DNA of 64,000 bases from Nageia nagi (Eukaryota; Pinophyta), in contig JBITNC010000001.1 in assembly GCA_050084985.1 (NCBI GenBank), forward strand, positions 133,982,001 to 134,046,000, in the 5' to 3' direction. The notes under the pieces were generated by a model. The model was not told the DNA's origin. It saw nothing but the letters and a program-made list of their open reading frames with translations, and ran no database searches. The position numbers and the translations under genes were made by a program. Below are positions 13,170 through 24,689 of this stretch, piece after piece. Each line of letters starts with the position of its first letter. The stretch's first letter is position 1.

Positions 13170-15039
13170 ACTCAAGGATGTAAGGGAAGGGGAAGTAAAA
13201 TTTCTAAAAAGAGCTTTTGATGACATTCTTAACATGGCTCTAGATATGATATAAAAACATCAATGCAGAAGTCGAAGTATTTTTTTAACAAATGGACATA
13301 TGATCAAAATTTGTTGACTACATTAATTACAAAAAAGGATAGAGTTGATGTAAAGTTTGAAATTTCAAAGAAATTTTAAAATTATATTACTTATATTTTT
13401 AATTTTTATTTTGAGTAATACTGATATTTTATTATTTTTTATGTAGTAAAACTATGAGAATTTGAATAAGACAACTAAATTATTATAGGTACAATTCAAA
13501 AATGCAAAGGTTAGCCTACTATAATCAAAATGTTAAGGATTCAATGGAAAATAAAATTTTGAAATCAATCATTCAAGAAAACAATATTGATTACAAAATT
13601 CTATTAAAGAAAAAATCAAATCTTGGAGTCTTTATGCATACTATTGATGTCAAGGAAGAGAATACTTTTTTGTTCATCTAACATTCAGTCACTTGGTAAG
13701 GATGTAACTAGAGAATTTATGTATTTGAGAAGGAAACTAGACACCATGTTGAAGTACCAATGATAGACCAACCTAGTAGTGGGGAAGGAATGGGGTTTTT
13801 GTATATGACTAACCATCAAGGGAACAAAAACCTAGTAGTTAGGAAGTAATTTAGTTTATATATATGACTATAAAGATTTTTGTAAACTTAATAGCCTATA
13901 TATTTACATTTTCTAAATCTTAATATAAGACATTTTGACATGTACACTTGCATTTTCTAATTCTTTATTCATTTGTCTAATGTATTTTCATATTTTCTAA
14001 AATCTAAAGTACATGTGAATATTAAGTTAATCGATTGTAAAAGACTTTGGCATGATGGTACTACTCTAGTTACAAAGCCCTTTATATCGATGCAATTACA
14101 AAAGGGTTTAGCATCGATCCAATTGCAAAAGCTTATGGTGCCAAACCAATATATTAACACTATAGTACAAAAATACATTTATATAAAAATGTACAATGAA
14201 TTTAACATAAAATATCAAAAGCTAAATAAATATAAACATTAATATAGAAATCAAATGATAAACACATTATCGTAAAATTAAATACCAACATCCAAATAAA
14301 TTATAATCAATATTATTACAATTATACATGAATAATAAAAATAATTGATATATAAAGATATCGAACATAAAAATCCAAATATATAATAAACATATAATTG
14401 ATTTACAGGATCAATAAAACTACCATATCGCTTACATCAAATGAATTTTAAAATGAGCAAATATTATATCAAAATAAAAAATAAAGATAAATTTTTTGAA
14501 CAGTATGCATTATCATGTTCTTCATCTTCTTTGATTTCAAATAATCCCTTATCAAAAATTTTATGGTAGAAGTCATCTTTATCAATTGATTATACCTCTT
14601 TGTTTTAGTTATCTTGATCTCCTTCAACCTTAAAAGCTCCTCTTCTATTTGCAACCAAATCCTAGGTTGTCACAACCGTATCATATGGAAAAGTATCAAA
14701 GGAATATTTTGTAAAATATACTCTCAAACAAGTCTCCAAATTATTCTCCAATATATTTTGTTTTTTGTTTTTATTTGATATAAGTCAATGCATTGAAAAA
14801 TCATTTATCTTCAACAGATCCTAAAATAATTATCGAACATAATTCATATAATAAAAAATACTCACTTATTGCTATTTGTAATATTATACTTGGATACAAT
14901 TTACTCCATAATTATGCAATTGAGTCATTTTCTCTTGTTTCATTCAATTGCTTATATTTATCATATATAGTAAGACCAAATTAGTTTGATTGATTAGTCA
15001 ATTATTTTTTATCTAGAATACCAATAATTTTGACTATGT
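13170..15039. other. AT-rich stretch; possible tail of the hAT-like pseudogene
   Basis: No clear gene. Minus-strand frames around 14469-14654 are Lys-rich and lack recognisable motifs. This DNA lies downstream of the hAT-like transposase fragment and could include its lost C-terminal dimerisation region. Confidence 0.35.
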
Positions 15040-16295
15040 TTATCACAACTTGTTGATAGAAATGCTTGATATATGTTTCTCAAAAAATGAAATCATAAAA
15101 TTACTATTTGTTGATAAAAAATATGGATGAACCATGACCATTGCCTCCACTAGATCATCATTATTAAATCAATATTTTATTTCACTTGATACTATTTTTG
15201 ATATTTTTCTCAAGTTAATTCTTACATCAAAAATAAAATGATTAAACAATTGAGATGTTACATGTATTTCATCTAACTCATTAGAAAGTATATCACCTTT
15301 TCTATAATAATAGTACGTTGAAATCAACATATCATGAACACTTATACAAAATTTATTACTTACATCAAATTTCAAAAATGATTTTTGGATTTTTATATTG
15401 ACCACAATTTTCCACTACTCAAATCTATCACCCACAGATGTTTTTGCACCAATGTATAAGTTATTTAGTACAAGATAAGTACATTTTATTACCTTACCAA
15501 AATCAACTAAATATTTGTGTCTTGTTTGAGCTATTTTTATTACTCTATTCATTTCCTACAACATTAGAAGAATACCACATAAAGAAAGCAATATCTTAAT
15601 ATAGAATAATCTACATAATAAATCTTTTACCTTATCAACATGTGTGCGATTTTTTGACATATAACCAGTTACAGAGATATATTCTTCATATACTCTAAAC
15701 TATGTAGGAAGATTTTAAAAAATCCATTTGGTATCAACATCATTAAGAACATTTTTACTATTTGTTACTTCCTCCATGAACTGTTGAAACTCAAATCCTT
15801 TTGAACTATGGATAAAATAATAATGTATGTCATTAATAAATTCTTCCACCTTTGCAACATTATTGAATTTGCTCACTATTTTATATAAATGATTCATTAT
15901 ATGAGACATGCAATGAATTGGTATCATACAAGGAGCATAGTTTATTTGAAGCTTAACATAGAGACCATTCTTGTTACCTTACATTACAAATGTACCATTA
16001 GCTCCTAGTACTAACAAGTGAGGTTGCTTCATGTTTTATGATTCTTGAAAAGTATAAACATGTAAGAAAATCCATGATGTATGATCAACAACAATCATCT
16101 CATTAATGGATAATGAAATAAATTTTGCATTTCTTACCTTATCTCACAGATCTTGCATAGCAATGATTATAATGTTGTTTGCATTTTCTAAGTATTGTTC
16201 TCAAAATAATTGTATTGAGGCAATTTAAAATTTTGCACCCCTACAAAATGCAAATATTCTTTATATAGTGAAATATCATAAATTGGTTTTCCATT
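15040..16295 (-). pseudogene. hAT-like transposase pseudogene, central and C-terminal part
   Basis: Read on the minus strand, successive frames give AKFISLSINEMIVVDHTSWI (catalytic-core region with an altered acidic motif), then KLQINYAPCMIPIHCMSH (the conserved ...HCMAHRTNL block), EFINDIHYYFIHSSKGFEFQ, DTKWIF (TRW block), LMLEEMNRVIKIAQTRHKYL and QKSFLKFDVSNKFCISVHDM. Order and spacing match the plant hAT-like transposase family often annotated as DUF4371/zinc-finger-MYM-like proteins. Frameshifts and stops are frequent. The N-terminal part lies at 22191-22760, separated by a LINE. Confidence 0.7.
16287..16295. repeat. Target site duplication of the LINE, left copy
   Basis: The sequence ttttccatt occurs here and at 22182-22190, on both sides of the LINE. 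Read on the minus strand it is AATGGAAAA, and removing the LINE joins the two hAT pseudogene parts through a peptide NGKPIYD. Confidence 0.7.
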
Positions 16296-16999
16296 TTTTT
16301 TGGATGAAAAGAATTTAAATTAAGAAAAGACTAATCATACAAAAAGGAGTGGGTGGGATTAGCACACCTTGAAAGTCACACTAATTGAACAGAACCCCAA
16401 ACATGACAAAAGTCCACATAAACTCCTTATGGAGTGCTACAAATATCAACTAACAAGCTAGTTAGTTTTAGGCTCATCAGAAGGACAAAAATTATTTATC
16501 TAACCCAGGTAAGCCCAACCATGATTAGTACTATCATCAATACTCTAGCCATCATTCTCCCCTGAATAAGTAAGGAGCTGATGAGTTGGCACATCTCCCA
16601 CTTTGAGCACATCTCCCACTATGGGCACAGTCTCCCAATTGCATTATGGCTATAGGCAAGGGTCATCACCCTATCCCATCCTTATAGGAGAAACACTCGA
16701 TTGCAAATCCTAGCCCAATTGCACATGGGAGGAGGAAGGAGCAACAAAATGGAATCTCTTCAAGTTTGAAGGTGGTTGGGACCAATATAGAACAGGTGAT
16801 GAAGGAGGTTGGAGAGGAGGGGAACCCCAACTTCGAGGTTAAGTTCATCCACCCAAAACATCCCACTATTGAGTCTATTGATGTTGAGGATATTGATCAG
16901 GAGGGAGCCAGCTTGTGGCACAAGGAGCAATAGCCTAGTAGTCCAACATGTTTCATAAGTGTTGAACCTCCAAATTTACTTTCTCCACTTGAGCAATAA

Positions 17000-17850
17000 T
17001 TTGCAACCATGTATCATAGAATATCGCATATTTATCAGAAAGCGAAAAAGAAATAAAAGCTTTCTCTCTACCAAAAATGATGTTATTTATGCTCTTCTAT
17101 AAATAAAATAGAACAGTAACATGGAAGATGTGCCACACTTCAAGTAAGGGTTATGAAAGTTGCAGAGGATCACCCAAGAGAGCATGAACCTAAGAACAAG
17201 GCTTAGTAATGAATTGGTTAAAAAAAGATAAAATCTAATCCCATACAGCTTTAGCTTTTGAAAAAGACCAGAAAACATGGAGGAAATCTTCAAGGAATTA
17301 AAAAAGCAGAAGTAGGATTAGGGACCCCAAAGTAAACTCTACAAATAGCAATAGGTAAACCTTGGTGTAACCGACTTCAAATAAGAAAATTATGTTTAGG
17401 TTCAATATAAGATTTCTAAATAATAGTGAAATGTAGCTTCCATCTTGACTAAGATGAAAGAAGATCCCATCTATTATTCAGAACCTTAACCATGGGAACA
17501 TGTGGTGAAAGCCATGAATGACCTAGGTGAGGTTTATACTTGAGCAAACAAACATTGTTAGGCCAGACCTAATTTGACCACCAAGAAGGTTGAAATACCT
17601 TGCCCAGCCGAACCTAAATCAAGAAAGGGGTTTTATCAATTAAAAACTCAAAATTTAACTTATCACCAAGCAAGAGCCCATGCAAGCTTCTAAACTTATC
17701 CCAAGTATACCATCTCTTGGTCTGAACATCATAAAGATCTCGAAAAGAGGTAATTCCCTTTCTATGAAATATTAAAGCATGAATCCATTGCACTTGTGCT
17801 AAAGGCATGCCATCATAAGTAATAGTTGGGGACCACCACAAACTAAGGGA
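17000..17850 (-). pseudogene. LINE ORF2 C-terminal region with zf-RVT
   Basis: The frame at 17614-17841 carries SFRDLYDVQTKRWYTWDKFR, typical of the linker after plant LINE reverse transcriptase. Downstream, split by stops, are LHQGLPIAICRVYFGVPNP and a HVFWSFSKAKAVWD-like tail. These match the zinc-binding RT region (zf-RVT), although its Cys residues are mostly lost. The putative start at 17841 is only the end of an open stretch. Confidence 0.65.
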
Positions 17851-17999
17851 GGAGCAAGAAGCTTCCGATCCTTAGCCATTTCCATTCTAATGGAACCAAG
17901 GCTTCAAGGTTTCCCAAGCCTTCCATATGCTTTTGACAATAAAAGAGCCAAATATTTTGAACTAAATAAGGGAAATGAGAACAATCTACAAATTTAATC

Positions 18000-19500
18000 C
18001 TTTCCATGCCGTTCTACCCAAGGGGAGGCTTCTAGAAAGGTAATACCTTATAAGAATTTTCCATGCCTCATTACCTTGTAAGGCTCACAGAATCCACCTA
18101 GCACATAAGGAAAACCCTTGATGGTTACAATTAAAAAGCCCCATGCCTCCATCTGCCCTAGGGAGACAACAAATATCCCAAGAAACTCTATGGAATCCTT
18201 TTTTATTTTTATCTAAAGCCCAAATGAAATCTCTCAATAGTCTATTAAGCTTTTGATAGCAATTCTTTAAAGTAACCCATCAAGCTGAATAGTAAACATG
18301 AGTTGAAGCTAACACCTTAGAGCAAATTTGAAACTTCCCTACTAAAGAAAGTTTCTTAGTGGACCAACACTCCAACTTATTCTCCACTTTTTGGACAACA
18401 TCACTTCATAGTTGAGTAGGGTAGGATTGAAAGGAAAAAGGAATCCCAAAAAACTTAAAGGTCTCATCCGGTTGGATCCACTTCCATGGATAATGAGATA
18501 AGCAAGCATGGGTGTCCTTAGGAGACCATATATAGATGGAAGTCTTCTTCCATTGAATATTGGAACTCGAGGCCAAGAAAAAGGTATGTAAGCATTTTTG
18601 GGTAGTAGAAATAAATTGCTCATATTCTTGAAGGGAGAGAAAAGAATCATCAACAAAATTACCATTAATGAGTCAATTTTGAGAATTAGGGAGATGGATA
18701 CCCTTAATACGACCTTGAGAAGCATGATGGGACAACAAATAATTGAAAGCTTCAGCTTTCAACACAAAAAGAGAAGGGACCAAAGGACACCCCTGGTGAA
18801 CAGAATGAGCTAGAGTGATAGCTTGAGATTGAGACCCATTCATGGTAAGACTAGCAGAAGCATCCTGAAAAAGCAATTGAATAAAGTGAAGAAATAAATG
18901 ACCAAACCCAAGAGCCTTTAGCATGGCAATAATGAAATTCCACTGAATCCTATCATAAGATTTTTCAAAATTGATTTTAATGAATAAGGCCTCTTGACCA
19001 AACTTCTGAGCCCATTCCATACCTTCCCAAACTGTAATAACATTGTCCAAGATATACCTACCTTTAACAAATCCTATTTTCTTTGATCAAATGATAAGAG
19101 GAGGAATTATATGAAGCTTGATAGCAATGGCTTTAGCAGTGATCTTGTAGTTGACATTCAACAAGGTTATTGGCCTCCAGTTGGTAATCACTTTAGGATC
19201 TGTAGCTTTGGGTATGAACTTAATATTTCCTTTGTTAATGATTACTCCCAAAGATCCCAACAAAATGGCTTCATTGTACACATGAAGAAGTTTAGGCCCA
19301 ACCATGTCCCGAAAAGTCTTATAAAATTCATAAGGGAAGCCATAAATGCTAGGGACTTTATCTTTAGCCATTTGACCTAAAGCAAACATAAAATTCTCAA
19401 AGGTTGAGAGGAGAGTCACAACATTTCCTTTGAGCTTGGGAGAGCTTGAGAGGTATGACACTACAACACTCATCATAGCCTGCTAGCAAGCATCACTAAA
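18000..19500 (-). pseudogene. LINE ORF2 reverse transcriptase domain
   Basis: The RT palm is readable in three overlapping frames. 19087-19476 has NKGNIKFIPKATDPKVITNW followed by RPITLLN. 18673-19050 has ALFIKINFEKSYDRIQW, carrying the first catalytic acidic motif with E replacing the usual D, and HQGCPLVPSLFVLKAEAFNY. Just beyond, in another frame, NGNFVDDSFLSL carries the F-x-DD catalytic pair. At least two frameshifts and several stops interrupt it, so no functional enzyme can be made. Confidence 0.85.
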
Positions 19501-19879
19501 GGATTGAGAGGAAAAAATAGCCTAATAGTGAGTAATAAAGGCTTGAATAATATCAAGAAAGTGAGTCAATCTATCATTATTTACTTTTAGGGCCTTAAAT
19601 TGAGTGGAATGAATAGGGGGCCTGAGTCTTTTGAAAAACTCCTTGGTAATTCTATCACCAACTTTGAGCCACTTGAGCCTAACTTTAAGCTGAGCCCCTT
19701 TGGCTTCATAAAAATAAGATTTCCTTATCTCATGATGACGAGCAGTAACTTGAGCTTGAACAAAGTAGTTAAAGGTATTCTTCTCTAGAACTTTAGAAGT
19801 TCTAATAAGCTCAATTCTTTTATCTGAATTGGACTTCTAGTGCCCCTTAGTTAAATCAACTCCAAGAGTTCGAAGAACT

Positions 19880-20645
19880 TTGGTAGTTCTAGATATGGCA
19901 AAGTCCCACTAATGAATCCAACCTCTTTCTCCAGACATATGAGGGATTAAGTTCCATATATGGTAAATATGGGATCACATATACTCAGAATCCATAAAAG
20001 AAGTGTTCAAATACCATTGAGACTTAATGATACAAGAAAGGAGCTGAGAATGGTGAATGCTAAAGAAAATAGGAGCATGATTAGAAAGAGTAGTACTAGG
20101 AACAACAAAAATAAAGGGAAGAGCTAGATTATGATGGTCAAAATGAAAGAAATCACTTTCAGAGAGCATAGCTCTATCCAGAATTTTAATAACCCTCAAG
20201 TCACCACTCTACAAATTGGACCAAGTAAACCATTACGCATTAGGAAAATCATTACAGGTAAAGCAAGAGTTGGGGTCATAAAAATTGAGCTTGTTTTTAA
20301 AGAAAAAATAGGCTTCTCTTTTCCCCAGACACCATCGCTAGGGCCTTTCTTATTAGTCAATTTTTCTACCATATTGAAGTATCCAAAGACCATCCAAGTA
20401 GCAAAGGGCAAGAAGAGGGCAAGCCAATTCCACAAGGACATCCACTCATGAGCATTATTTGAAGCATAAATATTAAAAATACTAAAAGGCTTTCCAAACA
20501 TCTCAAGAAAAATCCAGATAGCTTGGTTGGAGCAGTCCATACCCTGTAAAACAACATTAGAGTTCCAGTTTGGGGAAATGAAAATGATAGCACCCCCAGA
20601 GCCAGCCTCATGATTGGTAGAGAAAGAGGGGCCACTCACCCAGAG
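19880..20645 (-). pseudogene. LINE ORF2 endonuclease domain
   Basis: The frame 20196-20639 shows EAGSGGAIIFISPNWNSNV, then FSIFNIYASNNAHEWMSLW and VFGYFNMVEKLTNKKGPS. The last corresponds to the GDFN motif of apurinic-type endonucleases with Asp replaced by Tyr. The next frame (19975-20199) continues with RVIKILDRAMLSESD and an SNHAPIFF motif matching the conserved SDH-x-P block with D changed to N. Both changed motifs are catalytic, so the nuclease is dead as well as frameshifted. Confidence 0.75.
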
Positions 20646-21129
20646 AAACTTATAGGTACACTAAAGTAAAAATTCTAAAATCTTAAAAATAAACAAAGTC
20701 CACTTTACCAACAAGAGATTGATGTCGTCAATCTCAATATGAACTGTATATTTATGGTATGGGTCTATTAATTCCCTCACATTCCAAGAAAGATAATTCA
20801 TTGAGATATGTTAGGGTTTTGAACTTCCATGATATTCTTACTACTCCCCAGAGCATGTAAGGTGAAAAAAAGCATTACCTTGATGCACATCATCCACTTG
20901 ATGATGTTTTTCAATAGGTGCCTCGATATCACCTCGATAGGGGCTTCAAGAGAACCTAGCACATGTGCTAGAGGAAACCTCTCCTAGTTGTGCAAAAGGT
21001 GGTATAGAAGCAACATACAAATATGAGGGGCTAGACCACATAGAAAACTTGAGGACACTTGGAATAGGTTCAACTTGAGTCAATTGAGGAACAGAGGGAC
21101 CTTGCAATTTTGCATGCACACTTTGAGTA

Positions 21130-22181
21130 ATGGGACACATTTGAATAGGTAAAGTCTAGGGCCATGGATGAGCTACAGGAACATGTAGGTTCGACATGGA
21201 CCAATGAGAAGCATTATTACAATTTCAATGGTTGGTGACAGGGGTCCATTCATTTTCCCCAACAGTATGAGTTGATGTAGGGGCATTCATCATGGGAGCG
21301 ATTAGCGAGGTTGAGTCTTTGAATTTTCCCTCCATAAAGGGATACTCCCTAATCTTATGGTGAGGTGATTAGCACTAAAAATAGGTATCAAGGAGACCAA
21401 TGTACTAGACCTTCTAGAAAATTGACTTATTCTTAATGATAATCTCAAATTCATTTGGCCTATCTTTAGTGAGGTTGAGCTTAACACAGACTCATTGAGT
21501 AGGCCAAGTCATAAAAAAACTTTCATGTTCAAAGTTAAAAAAAGACCCTATTTATTTGCAATAAGCTCTCAAGAAACTCCAAAGGGTATAGGGCAAGTTC
21601 AAAAATTCAATCCAGATAGGGTCTTTTGAGGAGGAACTAAGTTCTAAGGAAAAGGAGCTGGAATATGGTTGTAGTACAAGGAGGAATGATCGAACTATCC
21701 AAGGTCCTTTGGATAATATTTTCTTAACATGCATGGGATAAAAAAAATGAAATAAAAAATACCCTTTTATCAAGTTCTAAACATTTTCAACTTGAAACCC
21801 ATAGGAGCCCCAAACCTAGGAAACCCATTGACGCAAGATAGTATCACTAGGAATCCTACCAAGAAAAGAACTAACTAGGTGGTGCATTTCAAATCATTCT
21901 CAGGACTTTTTAAAATCTTGAATAGGAATGTAAACTTTGGGGACTTGAAAATTACCTCACTCTCCACCTTTGGTAGGAAATTTTATGGTTTCTTCCCGAG
22001 CATCATCTTGCATGGTAGTTGATTCACTATGAGGTAAATCAAGGGAATGAGACTTAGACATACTTAACTTGGATGGGTTAACCACCCAAGGTGGTGAAAA
22101 GACAAGGAGATCAGTACATGTAATTACTCCTGCAGATGTAATAAAGTGTACTAGCGATTTAACACAGAGTGAGGAATACAA
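21130..22181 (-). pseudogene. LINE ORF1 with DUF4283-type domain
   Basis: The frame 21552-21773 reads KKILSKGPWIVRSFLLVLQP and, after a serine-rich stretch, PIWIEFLNLPYTLWS. That is the PWxV...LxLxxW...xWIxxxNLPxxxW signature of plant LINE ORF1 (DUF4283). Upstream frames up to 22181 give a Ser/Thr-rich N-terminus and a peptide VSRFGAPMGFK. Such proteins bind nucleic acid and form the ORF1 ribonucleoprotein. Stops break the frame at several points. The 5' end of the LINE falls at the target duplication at 22182. Confidence 0.7.
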
Positions 22182-22190
22182 TTTTCCATT
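22182..22190. repeat. Target site duplication of the LINE, right copy
   Basis: The sequence ttttccatt is identical to 16287-16295 and marks the 5' end of the minus-strand LINE. Confidence 0.7.
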
Positions 22191-22760
22191 ATTTAGAATC
22201 TAAAATATAACAAAATATTGCAAATTCTTAGGAACTAGATTGGCTTTTCCTATATATTGATTTATCATTCCACTTTTTTCAAAATTATCTTCCTTCTCTT
22301 CATTTTATTATGATACAACTCCTGATATTGAAGATGAAGGTATTCTATTTTATTCTTCAACCTCATTATTCTTTTTCTCTTACCATCTTGAACTTCATAA
22401 TCATATTTTTTTAATAATATTTCTCAATTGTATCCAACTTTAGTTGCATTATGTATTATTTCTTTGTTCCCCAACTGCAACATTTGCATTTGCATTCAAT
22501 TGACTCTTTTTAACTTTTTTCTAGCTCTATAGGTTCAACTCAAGGAAACCTTGATACCCAATTGAGTTGAAATGTTTTACCTATAGTCCATTTGCTTTTT
22601 CTATTTCTATTCAAAGACTTCTTATCACTAGTATGTTCTTGCGATCCAACATTATTATCCTTACTCTTCATAGTATATTTTAGTTTATGGGCAGTAATAT
22701 TTGGATATGAGTCATTTGATATTTCATCATTAGAAATATTTTTTTCAGATGATGGCATAT
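22191..22760 (-). pseudogene. hAT-like transposase pseudogene, N-terminal part
   Basis: The minus-strand frame 22540-22758 reads through a polar N-terminus (PSSEKNISNDEI...) to RKSKWTIGKTFQLNWVSRFP. That matches the start of the zinc-finger region in plant hAT-like DUF4371-type proteins (KxTFQxxWxxxFPW). Downstream frames towards 22191 give a Lys/Glu-rich, coiled-coil-like stretch and end at the NNGK motif that continues on the other side of the LINE. Together with 15040-16295 this is one gene split by a 5.9-kb insertion. Confidence 0.6.
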
Positions 22761-22829
22761 CATCATTAGCAATTGTATTTTCTATAGAAAAAATTTCTAT
22801 TTTTATTACATTGAAAACTCTCTAAAATA

Positions 22830-23559
22830 AAGAGTACATTTTACAAATCTTAAAATACTGATAATTATTATATACCATCTAAGTCCATTGTTGATTGTTA
22901 TGTCGTTACGTCTGGTTAAAATATGATATGATATTCTTTATCTTTGCAGAAGAGTATCTTTTTTTACCAGCATTACAGCTAGAATTGGACAATATTTCAC
23001 CTAAAACAAAATTTATATAAACATTTAGAAAATAGTAAAAATATATATTTTATTATCTACAAAATAGTAAACATTTTCATGTACTATATCGAGTGTAAAA
23101 ATTAATCTAGAATGGTTGTAGAAAAGAAGGTTCCCAACCAGTTATAAGATGTATAGATCTAGATTGAATGTAGGCTTGGAGAGTCAGGATTGGTTGCAAG
23201 AATAGAGTTTTCAAATTGGTGGTAGGAATGGAGGATTCAAACTAGTTGATGTGATGCACCTTGGAAACAACATAACTTTTGATCCGACCATCAGTTATCC
23301 TTGAAATTTTAAGGGTTACTAGCTATGATTTTTCTTAATGCCATGACATCCTCTTCTAGGAGGAAATATGTTAGGAAATAACTAAAAACTAGTTAAGAAT
23401 CTATAGAACTTAAAGCTATCTTGAATACTTTAAGCTAAAAGAAGATGAAATGGAAGACATAATCATCTGCAATCTGAAACCAACATGGAATACTCTATCC
23501 ACTCAACTTACAAGAAAACATCTCACGAAACAAGTTCAAACCTATCCAAATCTGCTTGA
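22830..23559. other. AT-rich stretch without a recognisable gene
   Basis: Nothing assignable. Around 22900-23000 a minus-strand peptide (RYSSAKIKNIISYFNQT) might extend the hAT-like pseudogene upstream. A frame beginning near 23450 (MEDIIICNLKPTWNTL) is short and unassigned. Confidence 0.35.
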
Positions 23560-23770
23560 CAAAAAAATTGACAATCAAAAGTGTGGCCTAAGACAACACT
23601 CTATTTGTGGCTTGCTATTTACAATAAGTTTTTATCATTGGAGAAATTACATAAATGAGGATGGCATGGCCCAAACTATTGTGTTTTATGTGATGTTGAT
23701 GTAGAGATGGGATCTTATTTATTTGATTCACTCTTCTCATGCTCAATACATCATGTAGGGAAAACTCTTA
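23560..23770 (+). pseudogene. LINE zf-RVT-like fragment
   Basis: A plus-strand reading with stops removed gives KVWPKTTLYLWLAIYNKFLS and then GWHGPNYCVLCDV...YLFDSLFSCS. This resembles the zf-RVT region of plant LINEs (W...N.ILT...L.KRG..GP..C.LC...E...HLF..C.F). It is isolated from the next LINE remnant (24690 onward) and may be part of an older copy. Confidence is limited by its length. Confidence 0.4.
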
Positions 23771-24689
23771 TCCCTATTCATAATATGGTGGGTCACTTTC
23801 AAATCTATTTTTGAGATCTTGCAATCATGAAATACTCCTTTTTCAAGCAAACCTTTCAAATTCCTTATGTGCATGACACCTTCTATGTCAGGAATTATAA
23901 AACAACATGAGATTCAAAGGAAACCTCATCATAAGTGCATGCATATAGTACACCATGTCACCCCAAACCAAGTGTTATTTACTTCCTTCATTGCTCCATA
24001 CAGACTTACAAGCTTATGCAATGCTACAAGATAAAGATGCCACTATGAGGAATGATTCAAAAATATTTGGCTCAAATCCATGAATCATCTTGGTCTCTAC
24101 TTATATTGTTCTTGCTTTGCAACCACCTTCCTCCAGTTGAAGCCTCAACATGATTTTTTTGGCTTTAAATCTCCATTTAGATTTAATAGAGTATACTATA
24201 GTTGGGCTATGTTGCTGATGCGATTACTATTTTTTGCTAAATAGTTCTATTCCCTATATTTATGAACATAGTGATGATACTGAGATAATCCGTACATATG
24301 GTATTGCACCTTGGTTTCAATCTTAATGAGAACTTAATATCACATCTAAAAACCTTATGCAACCTCTTCAATAACCATGTTTTTCAACATAGAAAATGAG
24401 TGGAAGACTTACCAATGAAACATTACATTTGAGAATCGAGATACATTCTAATGATGTTCTTGCTAAAAAACTTACCATTGCATATTATATATTACAAGAA
24501 AGGATATAATATAAAGAGGAATGTGATGTGTAATGGATATGTTTTAAATATTTATTCTATTTTCATTATCAAGAAATTTATCTCATAAAAAGTTTTAAAG
24601 TGTTATTTAGTTCATTTGAGGATTATAATGAGTAAACAACATTGGAAAGTTTAATTAATTTACAAATTTAATTAGGTATTAAAAGAATC
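23771..24689. other. AT-rich stretch without a recognisable gene
   Basis: No coding similarity recognised. It separates two plus-strand LINE fragments. Confidence 0.4.

Larger units (their letters stand above)
16296..22181 (-). mobile_element. Near full-length LINE (5.9 kb) nested in the hAT-like gene
   Basis: The element reads right to left: ORF1 with a DUF4283-type region, endonuclease, reverse transcriptase and a zf-RVT region. It ends in a short A run on the minus strand (T run 16294-16301). A 9-bp target duplication flanks it. All frames carry stops or frameshifts, so it is inactive, but domain order is preserved. It belongs to the plant L1-like clade by domain make-up. It inserted into the hAT-like transposase gene, which gives a relative age order. 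Confidence 0.85.
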
